The position numbers and the translations under genes were made by a program. Below are positions 53,939 to 61,179 of a DNA stretch of 64,000 nt, one piece after another. The DNA comes from CAYUHJ01 sp964444365 (GTDB lineage: Bacteria > Planctomycetota > Planctomycetia > Gemmatales > Gemmataceae). The DNA lies in assembly GCA_964444365.1 (NCBI GenBank), contig CAYUHJ010000003.1:41041-105040 (forward strand), read 5' to 3'. The notes beneath the pieces were generated by a model. It searched no databases. It had not been told where the DNA came from and saw nothing but the letters and a program-made list of their open reading frames with translations. Each line of letters begins with the position of its first letter. Position 1 is the first letter of the stretch.

Positions 53939-54357
53939 CAGTGACCTTCTTTGACGAGGTTCTTGTTCCAGCCCGGAATCACGACGACGAGGTCCTGCGA
54001 GCCGTCGGGCACGCACTGGCAACTCAGCCGGGATTCCGTCGTCACGGCCCGCGCCGTGTCGAGCTGTTCTTCCTCGTCTTCGTTCGCGGGCTGACAGGAT
54101 TTCAACCCCTGCTGCACGTAGACGTGGCAGGTCGCGCAGGCGCACACCCCCCCGCAGGCGTGGTCAATCTCGACGCCGGCCCCTTCGGCGAGGTCGAGCA
54201 CGCTGCCCTCCAGCCCGGTCCGCCCGTAGGGGATCGCCGCCGGGTCGACGACGAACTCGGTCCGCTTCTGCGACTCCTCGTCGACGAACGTCACCCGGAA
54301 CGGCTTGCGGGCCTTCGCGGCGGACACTTTGGCAATGTACGGATTGACGCCACCCAT
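53938..54357 (-). CDS. [2Fe-2S] ferredoxin
   Basis: 139 residues from ATG 54357, which follows AGGA at a spacing of six; a GTG one codon earlier is possible. Plant/adrenodoxin-type ferredoxin fold: PFRVTFVDEESQKRTEFVVD, the cluster loop DHACGGVCACATCHVYV (cysteines C-x4-C-x-C-x2-C, of which three act with the later one), and SRLSCQCVPDGSQDLVVVIP with the last ligand. An electron carrier for an unidentified reductase or for Fe-S assembly. It overlaps the YbjQ-like gene by one base. Confidence 0.92.
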   Translation of the reverse strand: MGGVNPYIAKVSAAKARKPFRVTFVDEESQKRTEFVVDPAAIPYGRTGLEGSVLDLAEGAGVEIDHACGGVCACATCHVYVQQGLKSCQPANEDEEEQLDTARAVTTESRLSCQCVPDGSQDLVVVIPGWNKNLVKEGH

Positions 54358-54532
54358 CACGCATCCTGTGTTGACGATGCACCCCGTTGGAAATCGCTCC
54401 GGTTAGGTGCTGATTCCTAGTGTAGCAGGAATCCGGGCGACGGCGACAGAATCCCCACCCTTGTTGAGCACCGGAGTGACCGGGTAGTCTGTACGCTGTG
54501 CGAGCCGTTTGCCCCTCTCGACGGAGCTCCCG

Positions 54533-54883
54533 ATGTCGCCGGTTGACACGCTCGGCCCCGAACCGCTCGCCGATCGTCCCGACCACTCGCCCACGCTCGA
54601 CGAAACCTTCATTCGTCTCCGAGATCGGTGGCAATCCGAGACCCGTCACTTCTCGTCCACGACTCGCCGGGTTCTTCACCCCGCGTACCAGGCGATCATC
54701 GGGTTAGGGCCGGCGGCGGTCCCGTTGCTGTTGCGGGAGCTGGAGCAAAAAGTCGACTCGTGGTTCTGGGCACTCCACGCGATCACCCGGGAAGACCCCG
54801 CCCCGGAGGACGCCCGCGGGGACGGCGACCGGATCGCGCGGGCGTGGCTGGAATGGGGGAAGAAAAGGGGATACAAGTGGTGA
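54533..54883 (+). CDS. Conserved protein of unknown function, first gene of a two-gene module
   Basis: 116 residues from ATG 54533, preceded by GGAG. Core: DETFIRLRDRWQSETRHFSS, HPAYQAIIGLGPAAVPLLLR, ELEQKVDSWFWALHAITRED, then ARAWLEWGKKRGYKW. The HPAYQ.IIG.G..A.PLLLREL....D.WFWAL..IT.EDP pattern recurs in proteins of many bacteria, in my recollection, without an assigned function. It is helical and HEAT-like in the middle. The stop is one base before the ATG of the next gene, so the two products are probably made together. A small antitoxin or immunity partner is possible but not shown. Confidence 0.75.
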   Translation: MSPVDTLGPEPLADRPDHSPTLDETFIRLRDRWQSETRHFSSTTRRVLHPAYQAIIGLGPAAVPLLLRELEQKVDSWFWALHAITREDPAPEDARGDGDRIARAWLEWGKKRGYKW

Positions 54884-54884
54884 C

Positions 54885-55409
54885 ATGGCCGAGGAACTCT
54901 ACGACCGGGACTTCCCGAATCTCAAGCGGCTCGGTTATCGGCGGACGAGCGATCCCCATTACTCCAACTGCATCGCCTATGCTGCCGGTGACGGCGTCCG
55001 CAAGTGGTGGCCGGGGGAGTACCCGCCGCGGTCCGGCGACTACTGGCCGCCCGGTGTTCCGTGGGACAACGAATCGCTCGACGTTTTCTTTCAAGCCTTC
55101 GCCACACTCGGTTACGTCCCGTGCCCCGGCGGTGAATGGGAGCCGGGTTACGAGAAGGTCGCGTTCTATGTATTACGGGGAGACGTCCAACACGCGGCCA
55201 AGCAACAGCTCGACGGCACCTGGAGAAGCAAGCTCGGCGGCGACGAGGATATCGAACACACATTGGAGGGACTGGAAGGGCCCGCCTATGGCAACGTCGC
55301 GGGCTTCGTGAGGCGGCCCGTCCCCGGCTACGCTCCGCCCGCACCTAAGGGTTGGCGGGCGTGGATTCGTGGTCTGTTCCGACAAGCGATTCGCAGGCGA
55401 GGAGACTAA
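54885..55409 (+). CDS. Conserved protein with putative Cys-His active site, second gene of the module
   Basis: 174 residues. Visible blocks: DPHYSNCIAYAAGDGVRKWW, PGEYPPRSGDYWPPGVPWDN, FATLGYVPCPGGEWEPGYEK, VAFYVLRGDVQHAAKQQLDG, TWRSKLGGDEDIEHTLEGLE. The spacing of N-C near the start, H-A-A in the middle and a later D/E resembles papain-like or NlpC-like cysteine hydrolases and DUF7689-type proteins, but this is by eye. No signal peptide. A basic C terminus (FRQAIRRRGD). One base after the first gene. It converges with pilT, ending 3 nt before the pilT stop. Confidence 0.75.
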   Translation: MAEELYDRDFPNLKRLGYRRTSDPHYSNCIAYAAGDGVRKWWPGEYPPRSGDYWPPGVPWDNESLDVFFQAFATLGYVPCPGGEWEPGYEKVAFYVLRGDVQHAAKQQLDGTWRSKLGGDEDIEHTLEGLEGPAYGNVAGFVRRPVPGYAPPAPKGWRAWIRGLFRQAIRRRGD

Positions 55410-55412
55410 CCC

Positions 55413-56567
55413 TTACAGAATCCCCGGGGCGGCGACCTTGATCCCCTTGAGGGCCATCTTCAACTGGTCCGGGTTCGGGGCGAACTCCAGGGCCGTCGCC
55501 TTGTCGATCTTGTTCTCGTTCACGAGCTTCGTCAGGCTCATCGTGAAGTCCTGCATCCCTTCCAGCTCCCCGATCCGGATGGCGTCGCCGAGCTTGTCGT
55601 CCTTGCTCTTCAAGATCAGGTCGCGGATCGTCGGGTTCACGATCATGATCTCGTTCGTCGGCACCCGCTGGACGCCGGGGATGATCGACGGGACGAGCTT
55701 TTGCGCCACGACCGCCTTCAGGTTGAACGCGAGGCTCTGCCGGACGGCGTGGTGCATGCTCGGCGGGAACAGGTCGAGAATCCGGCTGACGGTACTCGAC
55801 GCACTCGAAGCGTGGATCGTCCCGAACACGACGTGCCCGGTCTCCGCCGCGTGGACGCCCGCCTCGAAGGTGTCCTGGTCCCGCATCTCGCCGACGAGGA
55901 TGATGTCCGGGTCTTGCCGCACGGCGTGCTTCAGGGCCAGGTGCCAGTCGTGGACGTCGAGGTAGACCTCCCGCTGGTTCACGACGGACATCTTGTCCGT
56001 GAACACGAACTCGATGGGGTCTTCGATGGTCAGGATGTGCAGCGCCTCCCGGCCGTTGATGTAGTCCAGCATCGACGCGATCGTCGTCGACTTCCCGGAC
56101 CCGGTCACCCCGGCGAGGATCACCATCCCCTGGTCGTAGTGGCACAGCGTCTCGATGGCGGGCGGCAGCCCCAGCTTCGCGAACGACGGGATGGACGTGT
56201 TCACCCGCCGGGCGACCATCGCGAGCTTGCCGCGCTGCTTGAACAGGTTGACGCGGAACCGGCACTCGTCGGCCCCGATGATGTAGGCGAAGTCCGCCCC
56301 GCCGCTCTCGTCGAGGAGCTTGCGCTGCTTCTCGCTGAGCACCGGGTAGATGAGCTTTTCGCAGTCCTCTTGCGTCAGGTTCTTCGTGTTCATCTTCTGG
56401 ATGACGCCGCGGAGTCGCATCATCCCCGGCAGGCCGGCCTTGAGGTGCAGGTCGGACGCCTCGTGCATCATGACCGTGCGGAAGATCTGGTTGATCGGGG
56501 GTTCGCCGGGCACCGGGGTGGCGAGCTTCAAACCGGGCGTCGTGTCGGCCTTGGCGGCATCGGACAT
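55413..56567 (-). CDS. pilT: PilT-type twitching motility / pilus retraction ATPase
   Basis: 384 residues. The cytoplasmic AAA-like secretion ATPase that disassembles type IV pili. N-terminal domain: QIFRTVMMHEASDLHLKAGL. C-terminal domain: Walker A GVTGSGKSTT, the Asp box with ILTIEDPIEFVF, Walker B PDIILVGEMRDQDTFE, and the His box TGHVVFGTIHASSASSTVSR. A C-terminal segment NPTIRDLILKSKDDKLGDAI stands where PilT has AIRNLIREGK. No other pilus assembly gene is nearby, but DUF1559 prepilin-like proteins are encoded in the window. Confidence 0.94.
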   Translation of the reverse strand: MSDAAKADTTPGLKLATPVPGEPPINQIFRTVMMHEASDLHLKAGLPGMMRLRGVIQKMNTKNLTQEDCEKLIYPVLSEKQRKLLDESGGADFAYIIGADECRFRVNLFKQRGKLAMVARRVNTSIPSFAKLGLPPAIETLCHYDQGMVILAGVTGSGKSTTIASMLDYINGREALHILTIEDPIEFVFTDKMSVVNQREVYLDVHDWHLALKHAVRQDPDIILVGEMRDQDTFEAGVHAAETGHVVFGTIHASSASSTVSRILDLFPPSMHHAVRQSLAFNLKAVVAQKLVPSIIPGVQRVPTNEIMIVNPTIRDLILKSKDDKLGDAIRIGELEGMQDFTMSLTKLVNENKIDKATALEFAPNPDQLKMALKGIKVAAPGIL

Positions 56568-56640
56568 GGGCGGACCTCGCGGGATGTGGGTGGTGTCAGC
56601 TTAGAACCCGCGCGGTCATCCGCCAGCCGCGGAATTCCGG

Positions 56641-57549
56641 CTACTCGTCGTCGTCCAGGTCCCACAGGACGACCCGCCCGCCGGCGTCGGCGACCGCCGC
56701 GGTCAGGCCGGTCGGCGACGGGGCGAGGGCGAAGTACCGCCCCGTCCCCCACGCCAGCGGCGGCTTCTCGCTCAGCGACGGGACGTGCCACCGGCGGACC
56801 ATCTTCCCGTGGCCTGCCGCGAACAGCGTCCGGCCGGTGACCGAGAACGCGGCCGCGTTGATGCGTTGACCGGTGTCGGCCCGGGCCACTTCCTCCCCGG
56901 TTCCCGCGTGGAACAGGGTGGCGAACTTCGACGTGGTGACGGCGATCAGTTCCCCGTCCGGGGAGAACGCGAGCTGCGGGTCGTCCCCCTCGAACCCGCA
57001 CTGAGCCCGGGCCGAGTGGTCCTCGACGCCCACGACCAGGACGTCCGCCCGGACGCAGAACGCCACCGCGGGGGCGGTCGGCGAGAACGCGACCGGGGTG
57101 GAGTGGCCGACGAAAAAGATGTCCGACCGCCGATACCCCAGTCCGTCGACGGGGGCCGACCAGAGCGCCTCGCCCTCCGTCGCCCGCATCAGCACGTCTT
57201 TCCCCTCGAACCCGAGTAGCCAGCCGGCGTCCGGGGAAATCCCGCCGCGGCCCACCATGAAGCGGTCCCGGCCGTTGGGCATCATCGAGACGTACCCCGG
57301 TGCCCCCGTCCGCACGTCATACACCGCGACGCGGCCGGGTTCGGTGTCCGCGTACAGCTTCTCCCCGGTCGGGTCGAACCGCACGGTGTGGCTGCACCAC
57401 GTCCCGCCCGGCAGGTTCCGCGCGACGGTCAGCGTGTCCGTGTCCCACACCTGGACGGACCCGGTGACGCCGCTGGTGGCGAGCAGCCGGCCGTCCGGCG
57501 AGAACGCCAGCCCGTTGACCTGTGCCTTCGTGCCGCGGATGACGCGCAT
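56641..57549 (-). CDS. WD40-repeat protein
   Basis: 302 residues made almost wholly of WD40 blades: QVNGLAFSPDGRLLATSGVT, GSVQVWDTDTLTVARNLPGG, AFSPDGELIAVTTSKFATLF, AAFSVTGRTLFAAGHGKMVR and AVADAGGRVVLWDLDDDE. Seven blades of about 42 residues would fit one propeller. No signal peptide or enzyme domain, so probably a cytoplasmic interaction platform. It is about 70 nt upstream of pilT on the same strand and divergent from the aldehyde dehydrogenase. Confidence 0.88.
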   Translation of the reverse strand: MRVIRGTKAQVNGLAFSPDGRLLATSGVTGSVQVWDTDTLTVARNLPGGTWCSHTVRFDPTGEKLYADTEPGRVAVYDVRTGAPGYVSMMPNGRDRFMVGRGGISPDAGWLLGFEGKDVLMRATEGEALWSAPVDGLGYRRSDIFFVGHSTPVAFSPTAPAVAFCVRADVLVVGVEDHSARAQCGFEGDDPQLAFSPDGELIAVTTSKFATLFHAGTGEEVARADTGQRINAAAFSVTGRTLFAAGHGKMVRRWHVPSLSEKPPLAWGTGRYFALAPSPTGLTAAVADAGGRVVLWDLDDDE

Positions 57550-57668
57550 GGGTTCTCACCTGGGCCGCCGGAGATCGTAGCATTCCCGCGGCGAACTCTC
57601 CAAATCCGTTCGCGAATCGGTTATGAAGAACTCGGCCCGGGTCCGCACCTCACCACCGGAGTTCTCCC

Positions 57669-59153
57669 ATGACGACCGCGACCGCCTCGAAACCTCGCCC
57701 CGCGACGAAGCCGAAGGTCAAAGACCGCCCCCTGTTCATAGGCGGGAAGTGGCAGGATTCCGTGTCGGGGAAAACGTTCGCCACCCTCGACCCCAGCACC
57801 GGGGAGCCGATCTGCCAGGTCGCGGAAGGGGACAAGGCGGACGTCGACCTCGCGGTGAAGGCCGCCCGGAAAGCCTTCGAGAGCGGCCCGTGGCCCAAGA
57901 TGTCCGCGTCCGAACGCGGCCGTTACCTCAACAAGCTCGCGGACCTGATCGAAGACCATCAGGAAGAACTCGCCGCCCTGGAATCGCTCGACAACGGCAA
58001 GCCGTACAGCGTCGCCCTCGCGGCGGACCTCGCCCTCACGATCAAGTGCTACCGCTACTACGCGGGCTGGGCGGACAAGATCCACGGCAAGACGATCCCG
58101 ATCGAGGGGAACTACTTCTGCTACACCCGGCACGAGCCGGTCGGCGTCGTCGGGCAGATCATCCCCTGGAACTTCCCGCTCCTGATGCAAGCCTGGAAGT
58201 GGGGCCCGGCCCTGGCCACGGGTTGCACCGTCGTGCTGAAGCCGGCGGAGCAGACGCCGCTGACGGCCCTGCGCGTCGCGGAACTGGCCCAGGACGCAGG
58301 GATTCCGGACGGCGTGCTGAACGTCGTGCCCGGCTACGGGGCTACCGCCGGGGCCGCGGTTTCGGAGCACATGGACATCGACAAGGTCGCGTTCACCGGG
58401 TCCGGCGTCGTCGGCTCGCACGTGATGCAGGCGGCGGCCCGGTCCAACATGAAGCGCGTGTCCCTGGAACTCGGCGGCAAGTCGCCGAACGTCGTGTTCG
58501 CGGACGCCGACCTCGACGCGGCCGTGGAGGGGGCGTACTTCGGCCTGTTCTTCAACCAGGGGCAGTGCTGCTGTGCCGGCTCGCGGCTGTTCGTCGAGGA
58601 GAAGATCAAAAAAGAGTTCGTCGCCCGGCTCGTGGCGAAGGCGAAGCAGCAGCGCGTCGGCGACCCGTTCGACGCGAACACCACGCAAGGGCCGCAAATC
58701 TCCGAGGTGCAGTTCAACCGCATCATGGGCTACATCGACGCGGGCAAGTCCGGCGGCGCGGAGATGCTCTGCGGCGGCGCACGGGTCGGCACCCGCGGCT
58801 ACTTCATCGAGCCGACGATCTTCGACAACGTGACCGACGGCATGAAGATCGCGCAAGAAGAGATCTTCGGCCCGGTGATGAGCGTGCTCACGTTCAAGGA
58901 CGTGGACGAGGTGATTGCCCGCGGGAACAAGACGTGGGCGGGCCTCGCGGCGGCGGTGTGGACGAAGGACGTGAGCAAGGCGCTGCGGCTGGCGAACGGG
59001 CTGCGGGCCGGGACCGTGTGGGTGAACTGCTACGACGTGTTCGACGCGGCCGCCCCGTTCGGCGGGTTCAAGCAAAGCGGCATCGGCCGCGAACTCGGCG
59101 AGTACGCGCTGAGCCTCTATTCCGAAGTGAAGACCGTGACGGTGGCGCTATGA
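57669..59153 (+). CDS. NAD(P)-dependent aldehyde dehydrogenase
   Basis: 494 residues, class 1/2 ALDH. Oxidises aldehydes to acids. Motifs: PWNFPLLMQAWKWGPALATG, KPAEQTPLTALRVAELAQDA, FTGSGVVGSHVMQAA, the general-base Glu in VSLELGGKSPNVVFADADLD, and the catalytic Cys in FFNQGQCCCAGSRLFVEEKI. The C-terminal FGGFKQSGIGRELGEYALSL is typical. Compared with animal ALDH1/2 and bacterial betaine-type enzymes the length is usual. The true substrate cannot be inferred. Its stop overlaps the start of a 39-codon gene (ATGA). Confidence 0.95.
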   Translation: MTTATASKPRPATKPKVKDRPLFIGGKWQDSVSGKTFATLDPSTGEPICQVAEGDKADVDLAVKAARKAFESGPWPKMSASERGRYLNKLADLIEDHQEELAALESLDNGKPYSVALAADLALTIKCYRYYAGWADKIHGKTIPIEGNYFCYTRHEPVGVVGQIIPWNFPLLMQAWKWGPALATGCTVVLKPAEQTPLTALRVAELAQDAGIPDGVLNVVPGYGATAGAAVSEHMDIDKVAFTGSGVVGSHVMQAAARSNMKRVSLELGGKSPNVVFADADLDAAVEGAYFGLFFNQGQCCCAGSRLFVEEKIKKEFVARLVAKAKQQRVGDPFDANTTQGPQISEVQFNRIMGYIDAGKSGGAEMLCGGARVGTRGYFIEPTIFDNVTDGMKIAQEEIFGPVMSVLTFKDVDEVIARGNKTWAGLAAAVWTKDVSKALRLANGLRAGTVWVNCYDVFDAAAPFGGFKQSGIGRELGEYALSLYSEVKTVTVAL

Positions 59154-59269
59154 CCGACCCCGAAGAAAAGCCCGCGGCGGAGGAACCGCCCCCGCCGCGG
59201 GAAATCACGCTCGAAGAGTGGATCGAGGCGACGCAATCGTGTTGCGGCCTCGACCATGACGAGGACTGA
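59150..59269 (+). CDS. 39-residue acidic peptide coupled to aldehyde dehydrogenase
   Basis: ATG at 59150 overlaps the ALDH stop by ATGA. The peptide is MTDPEEKPAAEEPPPPREIT followed by LEEWIEATQSCCGLDHDED. It is acidic, with a Pro-rich front and a short amphipathic helix ending in CCGLDHDED, a possible metal-binding tail. It ends two bases before the convergent pyrK-like gene. The overlap argues for translation; I know no family. It may be a chance ORF. Confidence 0.45.
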   Translation: MTDPEEKPAAEEPPPPREITLEEWIEATQSCCGLDHDED

Positions 59270-59271
59270 CG

Positions 59272-60096
59272 TCAGCCCCACACGAGTTGGGCGGCGTCGA
59301 AGCACGGGCCTTCGACGCAGACGCGCTTGTAGTCCCAGTCGCCGTCGGGGGTACGCACTTTCGTCACGCAGCTGAAGCACGCCCCGAAGCCGCAGGCCAT
59401 CGGGGTTTCGAGCGACACCTGGCACGGGACGCCCCACTTCGCCGCGAGCTTCGCCAGCGCGTGCAGCATCGGCTCCGGGCCGCACCCGACCAGCGGGCCG
59501 CGCTTCCCCTGGGATTCGAGCAGTTGCGTGACGTAGCCGCGGAAGCCGACGCTGCCGTCGTCGGACGCGAGGTGGACGGTGACCCCCGCGGCGCGGAAGT
59601 CATCGACCCCGGCGGCGAGGGCCACAGTGCGGACGCCGTAGAAGAGGTCGACCCGTTCGGTGCGCTTGCGGGGCGCATCACCGCCGAAGCCGCGGGTGCC
59701 GAGGAGTTCACGCGCGAACGCCAGGAACGGCGTCTGACCGATCCCCCCGGCCACGAACGCGACCGATTCCGGCGTCCCGACATCCAGGAACGGCTTGCCG
59801 AGCGGCCCCCAGACTTCCAGCGGTTCCCCCGCCTGCACCTGCGTCAGCTTCCCCGTCATCTTGCCGACGACGAGATACACAACATCAACCGCAACAGGCT
59901 TACCCGCCGAATCCAGAACCGTGTCGTACAGCGCGAACGGCCGGCCGAGCAGCGGGTCGGAGGTGCCCGGCAACCGGAGCATGACGAACTGCCCCGGCCG
60001 GATCGCGGCGGCCACGTCCGGGCACGCGACGCGAACCCGGTAGGTGCGGTCCGCGAGGGGGACGTGTTCGAGAACGGTGGCGGTGCGGTGGAACAT
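59272..60096 (-). CDS. PyrK-like dihydroorotate dehydrogenase electron-transfer subunit
   Basis: 274 residues from ATG 60096. A ferredoxin-reductase-type protein: FAD domain with RPGQFVMLRLPGTSDPLLGR and PFALYD, NAD domain with VAFVAGGIGQTPFLAFAREL and VGCGPEPMLHALAKLAAKWG, and a C-terminal [2Fe-2S] motif MACGFGACFSCVTKVRT with a fourth Cys in KRVCVEGPCFDAAQLVW. This is the full PyrK signature. No pyrD is adjacent, so pairing with a class 1B dihydroorotate dehydrogenase elsewhere is inferred; it could instead serve another flavoenzyme. Five bases separate it from the pseudouridine synthase gene upstream on the same strand. Confidence 0.88.
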   Translation of the reverse strand: MFHRTATVLEHVPLADRTYRVRVACPDVAAAIRPGQFVMLRLPGTSDPLLGRPFALYDTVLDSAGKPVAVDVVYLVVGKMTGKLTQVQAGEPLEVWGPLGKPFLDVGTPESVAFVAGGIGQTPFLAFARELLGTRGFGGDAPRKRTERVDLFYGVRTVALAAGVDDFRAAGVTVHLASDDGSVGFRGYVTQLLESQGKRGPLVGCGPEPMLHALAKLAAKWGVPCQVSLETPMACGFGACFSCVTKVRTPDGDWDYKRVCVEGPCFDAAQLVWG

Positions 60097-60098
60097 AA

Positions 60099-60125
60099 CG
60101 GTTAGCCGCGAGGCGGAGCCGAGCG
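60099..60125. repeat. 27-nt dispersed repeat, copy C (supplies the stop of the pseudouridine synthase gene)
   Basis: Same 27-mer as at 2200 and 21038 with G at the variable position. Read on the minus strand it encodes RSAPPRG and the TAA stop (60102-60104) of the rsuA/rluB-like gene, so its TTA complement ends that gene. Confidence 0.85.
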
Positions 60126-60986
60126 CGGACGGCGCACGGGTGGGAATCGTCGTTCGGACGGGGCCGCCGGCCGAGACGAAGTGGGTTTTCCAGGCGGCCC
60201 CGACAGCTTCACCACCGGCGGCAGCTTCTTCGGCGCGGCGGGTTTGAGCTTCTCCTCGATCCGCTCTTGCCCGGCGGCGACCTGCTTCCGCAGCGCGGCG
60301 AGTTCGTCCGGGCTGATCTTCCGCGCCTTCCCCTTCGGGAGCTTGTCCAGCTTCACCGGGCCGATCGCGACGCGGCGGATCCGCACGACCTTGTGCCCGA
60401 GCTTCGCCAGCATCCGGCGGATTTCCCGGTTCTTCCCCTCGGCGAGCACGACGTGCAGCCAGGTGCTCTCCCCCTGCGACTTCACCCGGCGGACGGCCGT
60501 CGCGCGGGCTTTGCCGTCGCTCATCCAGACGCCGTCGACCAGTTTCTGCGTGTCCTCGCGGGTCGGCTTGCCGGCGACTTGCACGAGGTACGTCTTCTCC
60601 AGGCCGAACTTCGGGTGCATCAGGGCGAACGCGAGTTCGCCGTCGTTCGTCATCAGCAGCAAGCCTTCGCTCGCCTCGTCGAGCCGGCCGACGACGTAGA
60701 CCCGCTGCTCGACGTGCGGGAGCAGGTCCACCGCCCGCGGCCGGCCGGCGGGGTCGTGGTTCGTGCAGACGTACCCGGCGGGCTTGTGGACGGCCCAGTA
60801 GACGGGCTTTTCGACCCGCACCGGCGAGTCGTCGACGGTGACCTTGTGCGCGACCGGGTCGACGCGGACGCCGAGGTCGCTGACCCGCTGGCCGTTGATC
60901 TTCACCCGCCCGGCTGCGATGAGCGTGTCGCAGTGGCGTCGGGAGCCGACGCCGGCGTGGGCCAGGAATTTGTTGAGGCGTTCCAT
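60102..60986 (-). CDS. RsuA/RluB-family rRNA pseudouridine synthase
   Basis: 294 residues from ATG 60986. An N-terminal S4 domain (MERLNKFLAHAGVGSRRHCD, then LIAAGRVKINGQRVSDLGVRV) precedes the catalytic domain: WAVHKPAGYVCTNHDPAGRP, the catalytic Asp in VVGRLDEASEGLLLMTNDG, FALMHPKFGLEKTYLVQVAG, and EGKNREIRRMLAKLGHKVVR followed by IRRVAIGPVKL. RluB-type enzymes modify 23S rRNA near position 2605; assignment between RluB and RsuA is not certain. A Pro/Lys-rich tail of about 60 residues is unstructured, and its last seven residues and stop come from the 27-nt repeat at 60099-60125. Confidence 0.92.
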   Translation of the reverse strand: MERLNKFLAHAGVGSRRHCDTLIAAGRVKINGQRVSDLGVRVDPVAHKVTVDDSPVRVEKPVYWAVHKPAGYVCTNHDPAGRPRAVDLLPHVEQRVYVVGRLDEASEGLLLMTNDGELAFALMHPKFGLEKTYLVQVAGKPTREDTQKLVDGVWMSDGKARATAVRRVKSQGESTWLHVVLAEGKNREIRRMLAKLGHKVVRIRRVAIGPVKLDKLPKGKARKISPDELAALRKQVAAGQERIEEKLKPAAPKKLPPVVKLSGPPGKPTSSRPAAPSERRFPPVRRPRSAPPRG

Positions 60987-61036
60987 CCGGGCATGATAGC
61001 AGACCGCGCGAACGAGAGGGGTGAAAGTTCGACCCT

Positions 61037-61051
61037 TGGCACATTGCTTGC
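61037..61051 (+). promoter_or_regulatory. Sigma-54 promoter (-24/-12)
   Basis: TGGCACATTGCTTGC matches the sigma-54 consensus TGGCAC(N5)TTGC, with GG at 61038-61039 and GC at 61050-61051 separated by exactly 10 bases. Transcription would start near 61063 and give a leader of about 117 nt before ATG 61180. The rpoN gene is in this window at 11659-13200. Confidence 0.8.
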
Positions 61052-61179
61052 GTGCTTTTCCCGTTGCCCACGCCGGTCGGGACGCGGTACAACCCGACCC
61101 GGAAGGCGGCGCAAGTTCGCGATTCTGGAACATTCCCTGGTGCGAGCGAAATTCGCCCGCCGCACCTCCGAGGTTTCCC

